A DNA stretch of 64,000 nucleotides, taken from the NCBI RefSeq assembly GCF_013402795.1, contig NZ_CP058595.1:2265848-2329847 (forward strand), in the 5' to 3' direction. The notes beneath the pieces were generated by a model. That model made no database searches and was not told the origin of the DNA. It saw only the letters and a program-made list of their open reading frames with translations. Source of the DNA: Costertonia aggregata (GTDB taxonomy: Bacteria; Bacteroidota; Bacteroidia; Flavobacteriales; Flavobacteriaceae). Both the position numbers and the translations under genes were made by a program. Positions within the stretch are counted from its first letter, which is position 1. Every line of letters starts with the position of its first letter. Shown here in pieces: positions 27,701 to 36,297 of the stretch.

Positions 27701-30700
27701 GTTACAAAAATAGCTGTGTCTTCAGGGAGGTCTACACCAAATTCATAGGTGGTATTATTACCCACATCTTCGTCATCTACAAGCTCGTTTCCTCCTGCGG
27801 TCGTTCCTACGGTTATTCTATATCCGTCAGCATTTGAAATCGGGTCCCAACTTAAATCCGTAGTAACCGCAACATCGTCGTCATCGTTGGTGGGAGACAA
27901 TAAATTGGTGCAATTTGGTATTGTGGCCGGATTACTTGAAATCGTAAAACTCTCCTCGGTACATGGCCCTACTGCATCGCCTTCGTCATTGAAGGGAATC
28001 AATGTCACATAAACTATGTCACCTGTGTCGAAATCAGATGTAAATTCATATGAAGTTTCATTATTGATAGTTTCGTTATCCACTATGTCATTTCCACCGG
28101 GACTGGTTCCTACCGTCAAACGATACCCTCTTGCATACAAAGCTGGTTCCCAGGTAATGTTGGTATTTACCGGTATATCGGTATCGCCATTCAAGGGTGA
28201 TGTCAATATAGTACATTCTGGAATGGGACAATCTCTTATATCCCCATCAAAAGTCCAACCAAAATTATCGATCATTGATTGTCTTTCTTCTTCTGCATCG
28301 CAATAGGGCAAACCAGTAGCCCCCAATGTAATACCATTGGTCAAGGTTTGTTCTGACCAGGCAATCAAGGTATTGTCATAGTTTTCTCTCGTCAAGGCAG
28401 TGTTACCGAGCATGGCATTCATGTTCGATACACCGCTTACATCCCAATCCCCGAAATATTGGTTTAAAGAAGTGGCGTTAAAAAAAGCTGCGGCCATAGT
28501 CACATCTCCCAAATTCCATAAGTCCATAGGCTGATTATAAGCTATGGCCTCATTGAACATACGATCCATGTTAGTAACATTTGCTACTCGCCAGTTATTG
28601 ATATCTTGATTAAAACTTACAGCATCTTTAAACATTTCTCTCATGGTCGTAACCGCTCTAACATTCCAAGCCCCTATTTCTCCGTTAAATGCCGTCGCTC
28701 CATCAAACATATCTTCCATAGTGGTTACAGAGGCTACGTTCCAAGAATTAAGAGACTGGTTAAAAGTTGTAGCGTCTTCAAACATACTTTTCATAGTTGT
28801 CACAAAAGACGTGTTCCAAGAGTCGATGGGTCGATTGAATGCGGTAGCACCTCTAAACATTTCTTCCATATTAAGCGCTTCACCGGTATTCCAGCTCTGA
28901 AGAGGCTGGTCAAATACAAGTGCTTCTCTGAACATACCTGCCATATTTGTTACAGAGGCAACGTTCCAAGTATTTATATCTCTATTAAATATGGCTGCTC
29001 CATCAAACATAAATGGCATAAGTGTTACTGATGACACCTCCCAAGAATCAAGTGGCTGGTCAAATACAAGCGCACCACTGAACATAGATGACATATTGGC
29101 TACTGCACTTACATCCCAGCTGTCTAAAGGTTGATTAAAAGTTTCAGCACTATCGAACATAGAAGACATATTTACCACAGAGTTTACATCCCAAAGGTGC
29201 ATAGGTTGGTTATAGGCCAAAGCCCTTCTGAACATTCTAAACATGTTAAGCACATTGGTCACCTCCCAACCATTGATATTTTGATTAAATACAGTGGCAG
29301 ACTGAAACATACTGGACATGTTTGTGACCGTCGTAACGTTCCATTGGTCCATTGGTTGATTATACGAAGACGCACCTGAGAACATAGATGCCATACTAGT
29401 TACTTTGTCTACATCCCAATCGTTTAAGTTTTGATTAAATGCTGCTGCCGAGTTGAACATGCTACTCATATTGATTACCTCATCCACGTCCCACTGGTCT
29501 AGTGGCTGGTCAAAAGAACTGGCAGATGAGAACATATTGGTCATGTTGGTTACATTGTCCACATCCCAATCATTCAAAGGTTGATTAAAGGAAGATGCCG
29601 CATTGAACATATAGCTCATATCGGTCACATTTAGTACGTCCCATGCATTTAGGGGTTGGTCAAATGAAGTAGCGGCATAGAACATACTATACATGTTTTC
29701 AACGTTACCGACATTCCACGTTCCGATGGGTTGGTTAAAAGCTGAAGCGGAATTGAACATCTGTGCCATAGAAGTTACATTAGATACGTTCCATGAATCC
29801 ATAGGTTGATTGTAGATTGATGCCTGATAGAACATATTGCTCATATTTTCAACATTACTAACGTCCCAATTGTTAATGTTTCCATTGGAATTGTAGGTGC
29901 GGCGAAACATACTTTGCATAGTCGTTACTTGAGACAAGTCTGGAACATCCGCTGCATTATATACCATGTTTTCGCAGAAATAAAAGGTATTTCTCATACT
30001 CTTCCATACGTAGGTACCCCACTGATCTACGGATAAAAGCTTTAAGTTGTCGCGACCGGATGAACCATAATAATGAGCAGGATAGTCTCCAATTATAGAT
30101 ACTGTATATATACCTGGAGAAGGATAAGTATGGGTGATTTCATTGGTTACATTATTGTCAAATTGGTCGTCTCCCCAGTCTACAGAATAATTATAGTCAT
30201 TTCTATAATTCGTATTATGTTCTAATCTAAGTTGGTTTATTCCTGATGAGTTTCTATCCAAATTTCTTGTGTCTATTGTAAATTTGAATGCATCGGGACT
30301 ATTGACCCATGATGGGACTACGGTAAATGTTTCCGCAGTACATCCCGTTGCACGGCCATCAGTATCATTATAGGGCACAACTGTTACAGATACTTCATCA
30401 CCGGATTGTAATAGATCATTACCGACACCGTCTTCTAGGTCTAAACCTGTCGTACTTCCGCCAGCGACTTGTATATCATTAAACGGGGTAGACGTTGAAC
30501 CTCCTCGTGTAATTACTACTGTAACATAATAGCCCGTGGCACCGGGAGTCTGTGCCCACGTTAAGTTAGCACTTGCAGGTACATTCGTATCTCCATCAAT
30601 GGGTGATATTAAATTGGTACAGAGTACAAACGAACAATTCACAATATCACCGGTAATGTTCCAGCTAGAGTCGTCTATAAGGTCCTGCCTTTCATCCAGT

Positions 30701-32394
30701 GCATCGCAATAGTTAAGACTTGTTGCGCCTAGATTAACATTGTCTCTAACCGTTTGCCCAGCCCAGCCGATTAGGGTATTGTCGTAGTTTGACTGTGATA
30801 AACCCGAATTGGAAAGCATATTGGCCATACTCGTCACACCGCTTATGTTCCAAGAGCCTAAATCAAGGTTAAAGGCAGTGGCATTTTGGAACATGCCCGC
30901 CATGTTCGTGGCCGAATCAGTTATCCAATTACTGATATCCTGATTAAATAGCGTAGCGTTTTGAAATATGTTGCTGAAGTTTGCAACTTGGCTTACATCC
31001 CAACTATCTAGCGGCTGATTAAATTGTCTGGCACCGCTGAACATGCCGGACATATTGGTTATTGCAGTGGGTGTCCAAGTATTTATAGGTTGATTGAATG
31101 CTTGGGCGTCTCTGAACATGTTGCTCATGTTTTCTACCTTGTCTACATTCCAACCCGTAATATCTTGATTGAACACTGTAGCCTTTTCGAACATACCGCT
31201 CATGTTGGCGACTTCATCAACGACCCAAAGATTTAGAGGTTGGTCAAAGGCCGGACAATCTCTAAACATATTGCCCATATCTTCTACTTTACTTACATCC
31301 CAATCATTAAGCGGTTGATTAAATATCATTGCCACAAAAAAACCATCGAACATACCGTTCATGTTGATGACATTGCTTACATCCCAATCATTAAGTGGTT
31401 GATTAAAACTTGTGGCCCTATGGAACATTTGGGACATATCGGTTACGGCGTTAACCGTCCAATTGTTAATGTTTTGATTGAATCGACTGTATTGGGAGAA
31501 CATGCCGGACATATTGGTCACATTGGCAACACTCCAATTGTCCAAGGGTAAATTGTATGCGCTGCCCTCGAACATATTTGACATATCAGTTACATTATCT
31601 ACACGCCAGTTGTTCAGTGGTTGATTAAAGTTGCTAGTGTATCGAAACGTGCTACTCATATTTTGCACGTTCAGCGTATTCCAATTACTTATATTTTGAT
31701 TAAAGCTACCTGCGCTACTGAACATGCCGCTCATATCGACAACATTATCAACTCTCCAATTGTCTAACGGCTCATTGAAAAGCCTAGCACCTAAAAAGGT
31801 TTCTGACATATTGGTAACGGCGTTGGTTGTCCATGAATCGAGTGGTCTGTTGAAAATAACCGCATCCGCAAAAAGTCCTGACATGTTTTCGATACTATTA
31901 ACGTCCCAATTATTCACGATACCATTAAACGATGTACAGCCTCTGAACATACTTTCCAGTGTTGTCACATTGGACAGGTCTGGTGAATCTATGGCATCAA
32001 AATTCAGATTTGTACAACCGTAGAATGCATTTTCCATGGTTTGCCACTGAATGGTGCCCCATTGTAGAATTTCCTCGATTTTTAATTTATCATTGGCTTC
32101 CTCATCATTGAAATAGATAGCAGGAAAATCCCCACTTATTGAGATGGTATACGTACCAGGACCGGACAGGTAGGTATGTGTGATATTACCGGTGACTCCT
32201 GTGTCCGAGGTTCCGTCACCCCAGTCGACATCGTAGTTGTATGTTGTAAAGGCCGGGTTTGTAGGGATGGTTACCTGATTTGTTGCAGATGAGCCTGTTT
32301 CAACATTAACGGTATTCCAAATAGCCGTAAAATCCTGACCATAGTTGATAACGGTACACAAAAATGCAAGCGATAAAAATAACTTTTTAAGCAT
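24724..32394 (-). CDS. giant BspA/DUF285-repeat surface protein with T9SS type B sorting domain
   Basis: 2,556 residues. Order of parts: signal peptide (about 1-20), a PKD-like domain (about 40-95, YDVDWGDGTSD), a first array of about 15 BspA-type 25-residue repeats (about 141-545), a fibronectin-like domain (about 585-695), a second PKD-like domain (about 720-790, YSVDWGDDQFD), a second array of about 20 repeats (about 811-1361), eleven tandem fibronectin-III-like domains (about 1383-2461), and the gliding-motility-associated C-terminal domain (KYGFSPDGDGINEYWHIENI onward). The repeat consensus is NMSSMFxxAxxFNQPLxxWD. Such proteins are exported by T9SS and act as adhesins or in gliding. It pairs with the PorP/SprF gene downstream. 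Confidence 0.93.
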   Translation of the reverse strand: MLKKLFLSLAFLCTVINYGQDFTAIWNTVNVETGSSATNQVTIPTNPAFTTYNYDVDWGDGTSDTGVTGNITHTYLSGPGTYTISISGDFPAIYFNDEEANDKLKIEEILQWGTIQWQTMENAFYGCTNLNFDAIDSPDLSNVTTLESMFRGCTSFNGIVNNWDVNSIENMSGLFADAVIFNRPLDSWTTNAVTNMSETFLGARLFNEPLDNWRVDNVVDMSGMFSSAGSFNQNISNWNTLNVQNMSSTFRYTSNFNQPLNNWRVDNVTDMSNMFEGSAYNLPLDNWSVANVTNMSGMFSQYSRFNQNINNWTVNAVTDMSQMFHRATSFNQPLNDWDVSNVINMNGMFDGFFVAMIFNQPLNDWDVSKVEDMGNMFRDCPAFDQPLNLWVVDEVANMSGMFEKATVFNQDITGWNVDKVENMSNMFRDAQAFNQPINTWTPTAITNMSGMFSGARQFNQPLDSWDVSQVANFSNIFQNATLFNQDISNWITDSATNMAGMFQNATAFNLDLGSWNISGVTSMANMLSNSGLSQSNYDNTLIGWAGQTVRDNVNLGATSLNYCDALDERQDLIDDSSWNITGDIVNCSFVLCTNLISPIDGDTNVPASANLTWAQTPGATGYYVTVVITRGGSTSTPFNDIQVAGGSTTGLDLEDGVGNDLLQSGDEVSVTVVPYNDTDGRATGCTAETFTVVPSWVNSPDAFKFTIDTRNLDRNSSGINQLRLEHNTNYRNDYNYSVDWGDDQFDNNVTNEITHTYPSPGIYTVSIIGDYPAHYYGSSGRDNLKLLSVDQWGTYVWKSMRNTFYFCENMVYNAADVPDLSQVTTMQSMFRRTYNSNGNINNWDVSNVENMSNMFYQASIYNQPMDSWNVSNVTSMAQMFNSASAFNQPIGTWNVGNVENMYSMFYAATSFDQPLNAWDVLNVTDMSYMFNAASSFNQPLNDWDVDNVTNMTNMFSSASSFDQPLDQWDVDEVINMSSMFNSAAAFNQNLNDWDVDKVTSMASMFSGASSYNQPMDQWNVTTVTNMSSMFQSATVFNQNINGWEVTNVLNMFRMFRRALAYNQPMHLWDVNSVVNMSSMFDSAETFNQPLDSWDVSAVANMSSMFSGALVFDQPLDSWEVSSVTLMPFMFDGAAIFNRDINTWNVASVTNMAGMFREALVFDQPLQSWNTGEALNMEEMFRGATAFNRPIDSWNTSFVTTMKSMFEDATTFNQSLNSWNVASVTTMEDMFDGATAFNGEIGAWNVRAVTTMREMFKDAVSFNQDINNWRVANVTNMDRMFNEAIAYNQPMDLWNLGDVTMAAAFFNATSLNQYFGDWDVSGVSNMNAMLGNTALTRENYDNTLIAWSEQTLTNGITLGATGLPYCDAEEERQSMIDNFGWTFDGDIRDCPIPECTILTSPLNGDTDIPVNTNITWEPALYARGYRLTVGTSPGGNDIVDNETINNETSYEFTSDFDTGDIVYVTLIPFNDEGDAVGPCTEESFTISSNPATIPNCTNLLSPTNDDDDVAVTTDLSWDPISNADGYRITVGTTAGGNELVDDEDVGNNTTYEFGVDLPEDTAIFVTIIPYNDEGDATGCREESFTTELIPVPPVCSGLISPANNETDVPIDTNLSWTAVPNATGYLVVVGTTSGGIEVANNIDVGPNTTYDITNDLQEDRLHYVTIIPYNDEGDATGCVEETFTTGNSTSPPSCVLLATPADNATAVPLDTNLSWNGSSSADGYRLTVGTTSGGTEIFTGDIGDITTYDLTDDLPEGTMIFVNITAYNVNGDSTGCTEQTFMTDGPPECTTLVSPINGATDVPVNTTIEWAPSTNADGYRLTVSGSSVAANNLTDVDVTTATDYTFPDDFNRGETITVTITPYNDMGDATACTSESFTTIPPPLPLCTALATPADGSVDVAVDTNIEWVPSANATGYRLSVLASSSTANNLTNLDITSGNSYDFSNNFEQGETVQVTIVPYNAVGEAIGCISERFTIKPVPTCTSLTLPTNASTNIALDTDLAWTPIPDATGYRITVLGSDSSANNVSNLDITTGNTYDFPTDFRQGETVSVTIVPYNEVGDAIGCNTESFTIESVPDCTSLTLPLNGSTDIAVDSDIEWTQITGANGYRLTVTASNSTVNTMTDVDVTIGTSYNFSNDFEQGETVTVSIVPYNDAGNAFGCSSESFTIKAVPSCTNLIAPLNGDVIATTNSISWNGITDADGYKITVSASNTTLNNITDFDTTNTSYNFPSNFDEGEVVTVTITPYNEVGDAIGCTSESFTIRPLPTCTTLLAPLNNATQINVATDISWNASSHADGYRLSVGTTPNGTDIVDNEDVASLTNYVFAESLPSETMIYVTVIPYNTSGDAVGCTFESFETEIIAPECTILSNPVNGETEVALDTSISWEEVEKTDGYRLSIGTTPLGTDILDNRDMGLETSYIHGGEFPFDTLIYVTVTPYNSVGDAQQCVEQSFTTIIPEDETKYGFSPDGDGINEYWHIENIQYYPENVVTIYNRWGDAVFSIENYDNDSQVFQGDANLKTKMGAGRLPEGTYFFNIQIEGETILRKTEGFLVIKR
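25030..28240 (-). repeat. eleven tandem fibronectin-III-like domain repeats (within the giant protein)
   Basis: Each unit is about 95 residues (roughly 285 bases). It opens with Pro-x-Cys-x-x-Leu, continues with TDVPVDTNLSW and ADGYRLTVGTTSGG-like segments, then VTIIPYNDEGDATGC and ESFTT. Units differ enough for stable recognition but share long similar stretches at the DNA level. They form a rigid stalk between the repeat arrays and the sorting domain. Confidence 0.85.
28390..29955 (-). repeat. second BspA/DUF285 array, about 20 repeats of 75 bases
   Basis: Near-perfect 25-residue periodicity with the core MFxxAxxFNQPLDxWDVSxVT. The array ends in a capping unit (NTALTRENYDNTLIAWSEQT) that closely resembles the cap of the first array, which suggests duplication of a whole array-plus-cap module. 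Confidence 0.88.
30780..31970 (-). repeat. first BspA/DUF285 array, about 15 repeats of 75 bases
   Basis: The same 25-residue unit as the second array, with one unit longer by three residues (GMFDGFFVAMIFNQPL, near 31340). It closes with the cap SGLSQSNYDNTLIGWAGQT. One unit (EGSAYNLPLDNW) is one residue short. Confidence 0.87.
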
Positions 32395-32602
32395 AATCGT
32401 TTTGGTTGATATCTCCCAAGAGATGTGTTATTTTAAGTGTCGATAAAGCCAAATTCCAGAGGTAAAAATCGTTCTAGAACATGTTATCGGCAACACTGAA
32501 TCCCGTGATATACAAATAAGGGTATGCAATGATGCTAGACGTTAACGGTCTAAACCATTCGCAAATTGTGTGAAACGTACCAACCGAAGGAGTGGAGCCT
32601 TT

Positions 32603-32624
32603 TTTTAGGTGATATCCCCTAAAA
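32603..32624. terminator. stem-loop just after the TPR-AraC gene
   Basis: Perfect 7-bp arms TTTTAGG / CCTAAAA (32603-32609 and 32618-32624) with an 8-base loop, 5 bases past the stop codon of the minus-strand regulator gene. No T-run follows on the minus strand, so termination is only likely. The rest of the 235-base gap before the giant gene holds a weak dyad (TAGAC/GTCTA, 32536-32552) and no clear -7 element. Confidence 0.4.
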
Positions 32625-32629
32625 TAAGA

Positions 32630-34231
32630 TTATTGAGTAAGATTTTTCCTATATTCTGAAGGGGTCTTGCCCGTGTGGTTCTTAAAAATTCTGTTGAAAG
32701 AAGTCTTGCTTTTAAAACCGGAATCAAAAGCGATAGCTAAAAGTTTGGAATCTTTATGACTTTTAGATCGCATTAATTTTTGTGCTTCAAGCACTTTGTA
32801 CGAATTAATAAAGTTATAGAAGTTTTGGTCAAATCCGGAATTTAGCACTTCAGATAAATGATAGCTGCTCATTCCTAATTGCGAAGCAAGCTCGGATTGT
32901 GAAAGTTCACTGTTCAGGTATGGTTTGTTCGCTTTGGTAAATTGTATCAAACACTCTTTATATTCCTCAAGAAGATCTTTGGTCAGAGATGAATTTTTAT
33001 AGGAAGAAGTGGTTTCGGGATTTAATGATCGGTACTCACTTTTCTTAGTGTTGTTATTTTCAAGCACATTGTTTTTGCCCAAGCCGATAAATTGATGTTG
33101 AATTTTCTCTTGCGTCCTACGGATTCTTCTTTGGTACAAATAGAAAAGTAAACACGTTACAAAAAGTATGGCCGTTAAAACGAGCGACCTAACGATCCAT
33201 GTATTGTTGTTGTTTTTTAAACGGGATATGATATTGTTTTTATCGGTCAGGTCCTTTTCAAGGTCTAGCCTTACCGCTCTATCTTTTACTTTTAATGTAT
33301 TGTTTTTTAGCGAAAGATATGTTCTTTCCGCTTCCGATGCTTTTTCTACCTCATTCTGTAATAGGTATGCTTCGCCGAGAAATTTTTGGCAGAACAGCTC
33401 TATTTCCGGAAGTTTTTTATCAATGGCGATTGCATTAGCTTCTTCCAATTGGGCAACTGCTAGGGCAATATTGTTCAACTTTATGTTAGCGGCTCCTATA
33501 TGGAGTAATGCGGATGCCTTTTCGGAAATATTTTCCCTTGTATATTCTAGTTCCAGGGCTTTGTTACCGGTACTTACGGCTTCTTGATAATTTTTTTGGT
33601 AGTATTTGATTTCGCTGATATTGTTTAGTGCGGTAGCGATTATGCGTTCGTTCTTAATTTCCTCGCCTAATTCTTTAGAGCGCATCAAATATTCTAAAGC
33701 CTTGTCCATATTACCAAGCCCATCATAACTATTGGAAAGTCCGTTAAGGGCTGCCGCCTCTATTTTTGGGTTTTTCTCATGTTTTTCCAAAAGCTCCAAT
33801 ACATTTTCCAGGGTTTGTATGGCCTTGGGGTGTGCCTCAATATCTACATAGATGTTTCCCAAGTTTACCAGAATGATAATTTTTGTTCTGTAATCTTCTG
33901 GAATGGCCTTGGTAAGTTCAAGTGCTTCTCTATATAAGGTCAAGGATTTGTCTTGTTTGCCACGGTTTTTATAATATACCGCTTGATTTACCCTTCCCAA
34001 TATTTGAAATTTGACCAGTCCGTTTTCTTTTGCTAGCGCATATAAAGAATCACTATAGGCTTTGTGTTCGTCATATTCCCCGTTATGATATACGTTTGTT
34101 AATTTTTGTACATAGTATGTTGCTTGTTTTTCTGCAACGGAATCTGTTTTGGGTATTGACTTTTCAAGTTCTTGTGAAGTTGACTTAAAATTGGCGAAGA
34201 CCAATAGAACAAAAACAATGCAATACTTCAT
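32630..34231 (-). CDS. TPR-repeat membrane-anchored AraC-type regulator
   Basis: 533 residues from the ATG at 34231; an in-frame ATG 14 codons upstream would precede the signal sequence and is rejected. Order: signal peptide (about 1-19, KSTSQ), TPR-like repeats (about 30-320; ALEYLMRSKELGEEIKNERI, AVSTGNKALELEY), a membrane helix (about 358-378, WIVRSLVLTAILFVTCLLFY), then a cytoplasmic AraC HTH at the C-terminus (LSQSELASQLGMSSYHLSEV and SGFKSKTSFNRIFKNHTGKTPSEYRK, quoted in parts). This is a one-protein signalling design common in Bacteroidota. Being next to the giant surface gene, it may regulate it (inference). Confidence 0.92.
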   Translation of the reverse strand: MKYCIVFVLLVFANFKSTSQELEKSIPKTDSVAEKQATYYVQKLTNVYHNGEYDEHKAYSDSLYALAKENGLVKFQILGRVNQAVYYKNRGKQDKSLTLYREALELTKAIPEDYRTKIIILVNLGNIYVDIEAHPKAIQTLENVLELLEKHEKNPKIEAAALNGLSNSYDGLGNMDKALEYLMRSKELGEEIKNERIIATALNNISEIKYYQKNYQEAVSTGNKALELEYTRENISEKASALLHIGAANIKLNNIALAVAQLEEANAIAIDKKLPEIELFCQKFLGEAYLLQNEVEKASEAERTYLSLKNNTLKVKDRAVRLDLEKDLTDKNNIISRLKNNNNTWIVRSLVLTAILFVTCLLFYLYQRRIRRTQEKIQHQFIGLGKNNVLENNNTKKSEYRSLNPETTSSYKNSSLTKDLLEEYKECLIQFTKANKPYLNSELSQSELASQLGMSSYHLSEVLNSGFDQNFYNFINSYKVLEAQKLMRSKSHKDSKLLAIAFDSGFKSKTSFNRIFKNHTGKTPSEYRKNLTQ

Positions 34232-34280
34232 AAGGGGAATGTTTAGTGCATAACTAAAATAGACAAAAGACAAAATACTG

Positions 34281-34288
34281 CAAACTTA
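34281..34288 (-). promoter_or_regulatory. candidate -7 element for the TPR-AraC gene
   Basis: TAAGTTTG on the minus strand fits TAnnTTTG and lies 49 bases before the chosen start. Possible -33 TTG triplets lie 14 or 25 bases upstream, neither at the ideal distance. Confidence 0.35.
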
Positions 34289-34495
34289 AAAGCATCAAGT
34301 AGCAAATATTGTACAAACCACATTTTAAATTATCACTGTTTTCAGGGAATTTATGGCTGTTTTTTCGAAAAAAGTAAAGAATCGGTCCGTTTTGTGGTCC
34401 AAATACTTTAAGTGTACCTGTAAACACTTACTTTTAGTCAAAATACTCTGAATATAGCCATTAAAGCGAACATTCCGATTTTGTAACTTTATTAT

Positions 34496-35079
34496 ATGAA
34501 AAAATTAAGTGTGCTATTACTGTTTTCCACCCTGTATTTTGCCGCTTTGACCTACTATTGTTCTATTACGCCGATGTTGGGGAAAATCGTCTCAGCAATT
34601 TTATTCCCTTGATTTTGTTTGGTGTTCTATTCATTTGTATCCTTACAAGTTTTTTTATCAGCCTCATGCCTCGAAAAATTGGGATTTCAAACAAAAAATG
34701 GCTTGTAGGTCTCATAGCGGCATTGCCAATTGTAGGGTTTTTATCCTTCTCTTGTGCCTTTGCCTATTTTGCCTATGACTACCAAAATGAATGGGAAATT
34801 CAGGTAGAGTCCGATAACTTGGTATTAACGGATGTTGACTTGGAAGAACGGCGATCGGGAGATTTTAGTTAAAAGTTAAGTGCAACAAAAATTTGGAAGC
34901 TAACATCAACGTTTGAAGAAAGTAAACGATTGGTGCAACACTTTTTGCCTAAACGTAAAGATGCAGCCGACTTGATGTATCTTCTACAAACCGAAAAAAC
35001 CAAGTATGGTTTGGATGCTTATGGTTTCGGGAACATGTTACAGTGCAGCTGCCATGGTAGAAAATACGAACACGACTAA
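34496..35079 (+). pseudogene. decayed gene for a small membrane protein (frameshift plus in-frame stop)
   Basis: An ATG at 34496 begins MKKLSVLLLFSTLYFAALTYY, a clear signal or membrane helix, but this frame soon closes. From about 34555 the coding-like sequence continues in another frame (YYADVGENRLSNFIPLILFG, with two membrane helices) to a TAA at 34870-34872. The same frame then stays open and looks coding (KLSATKIWKLTSTFEESKRL, through KRKDAADLMYLLQTEKTKYG) to a TAA at 35077-35079. So one gene of about 190 codons appears to carry one frameshift and one premature stop. The family is not recognised. A sequencing error could explain one lesion but hardly both. Confidence 0.6.
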
Positions 35080-35161
35080 TTTTGAAGACAACCATCTAAG
35101 GTTTAATATCTTAAATTTTATTGATTATATAATTTCTAATTTGTAATCAACGATTTATATA

Positions 35162-36214
35162 CTATTTATTGATTACTATTACGCCATCGTTATTGATGAC
35201 ATAATTAACACGATCAATTGCATTTGTGTTGCTGCCAGACTTTTTTTCAATTGCTATGTTTGGGCCGTTAAATGTACAGACTTGTAAAGCTCCTTTAGAG
35301 CGGTGGGCCGATGCAATCATTAAATGGTCAATATATTTTCCATTATCATCATAATTTATCAATACGCTTTCGATAGTGTTTTCTTTAATCTGGATTGTGA
35401 GGATAATAGAAACAAAGTTTTGCGAAAGGTTTAACCTATGGTCATTGCCAACAACATAGTCGAATGTGTTCTGATGTATATCCGTATACACTTTTTCTAA
35501 CTGTAAAAGCGAATACTCTTCCGGAAGAATCTGATAAGAGGGCTCCGCATAATATTTCATGCCTGCTTCGTACCTTTCTTTTTCAAAAGTCGTATTCTCA
35601 AAATCACTATTTCCCATATATATCGTGGTGTTCCAAATTCCGGACAACAATTCGTTAAAAGCCTCATTTGTGGTGGTCAAGGGCCAAGTGTAATCACTTT
35701 TGGTATTGTTTTCAATCAAAATTTTGTAAGGGATGGGTTGCTTTTGCCAAGGGGTCAGCGGATAAACCAGATAATTATCGTAATCTTTTATTTCAAAGGG
35801 TTTTTGCGCGTTCCATTCATATTGAAAAGGGACGGTTTTCTCCAATGCTTCCACATAAATATCACCAAAAACATAATTAGTGGTAAAACCGCTAACACCG
35901 TTTGTAAAAGCTTTTGCTTGGGTAATTCTTAGGCTAGTGCCTGTAGGGATTTTATAAGGCGTACCAAGCTCAGTAGGGAATTCATTTTTAAGTTTAATTA
36001 GGTACGATGCTTCTTTGATCGGGTCATCATAATTTTTGACAATGTAACAAAGGTGTTTTGTTTTTACGGTGGTATTTACAATTTCTGCATAAGGAAACTG
36101 TTTCGAAATATCTTTTTTTTTAGTTTTAAGTGTAAAATACAGGGCTAAAATAAAGAGTAGTAACAGAACGCCAAGAACTATTAAAATTTTAAAAAGAAGG
36201 CTCTTCAGCGTCAT
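35162..36214 (-). CDS. membrane-anchored protein of unknown function
   Basis: 350 residues. One N-terminal membrane helix (about 8-28, ILIVLGVLLLLFILALYFTL) is followed by a lysine-rich stop-transfer stretch and a long soluble domain of mixed strands, for example TNYVFGDIYVEALEKTVPFQ and YEAGMKYYAEPSYQILPEEY. I recognise no family and no catalytic motif. It is not tightly linked to neighbours: the broken gene is convergent on one side and a lipoprotein gene lies upstream. A 7-bp inverted repeat (35121-35127 with 35144-35150) follows its stop. Confidence 0.72.
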   Translation of the reverse strand: MTLKSLLFKILIVLGVLLLLFILALYFTLKTKKKDISKQFPYAEIVNTTVKTKHLCYIVKNYDDPIKEASYLIKLKNEFPTELGTPYKIPTGTSLRITQAKAFTNGVSGFTTNYVFGDIYVEALEKTVPFQYEWNAQKPFEIKDYDNYLVYPLTPWQKQPIPYKILIENNTKSDYTWPLTTTNEAFNELLSGIWNTTIYMGNSDFENTTFEKERYEAGMKYYAEPSYQILPEEYSLLQLEKVYTDIHQNTFDYVVGNDHRLNLSQNFVSIILTIQIKENTIESVLINYDDNGKYIDHLMIASAHRSKGALQVCTFNGPNIAIEKKSGSNTNAIDRVNYVINNDGVIVINK

Positions 36215-36297
36215 TGGATTTTTTTTGCATTTTCTTAAACTAACGCAGATGAGTGCAAGTTATTCTATTTCCCACTAGCCTAGATTGGCTTTGTTGC

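Noticed and set aside
24724-32394. Possible CRISPR or tandem satellite array suggested by regular 75-base repetition
   Set aside because: The repeats are in frame, encode 25-residue BspA/DUF285 units within one long open frame, and have no spacer-repeat alternation.
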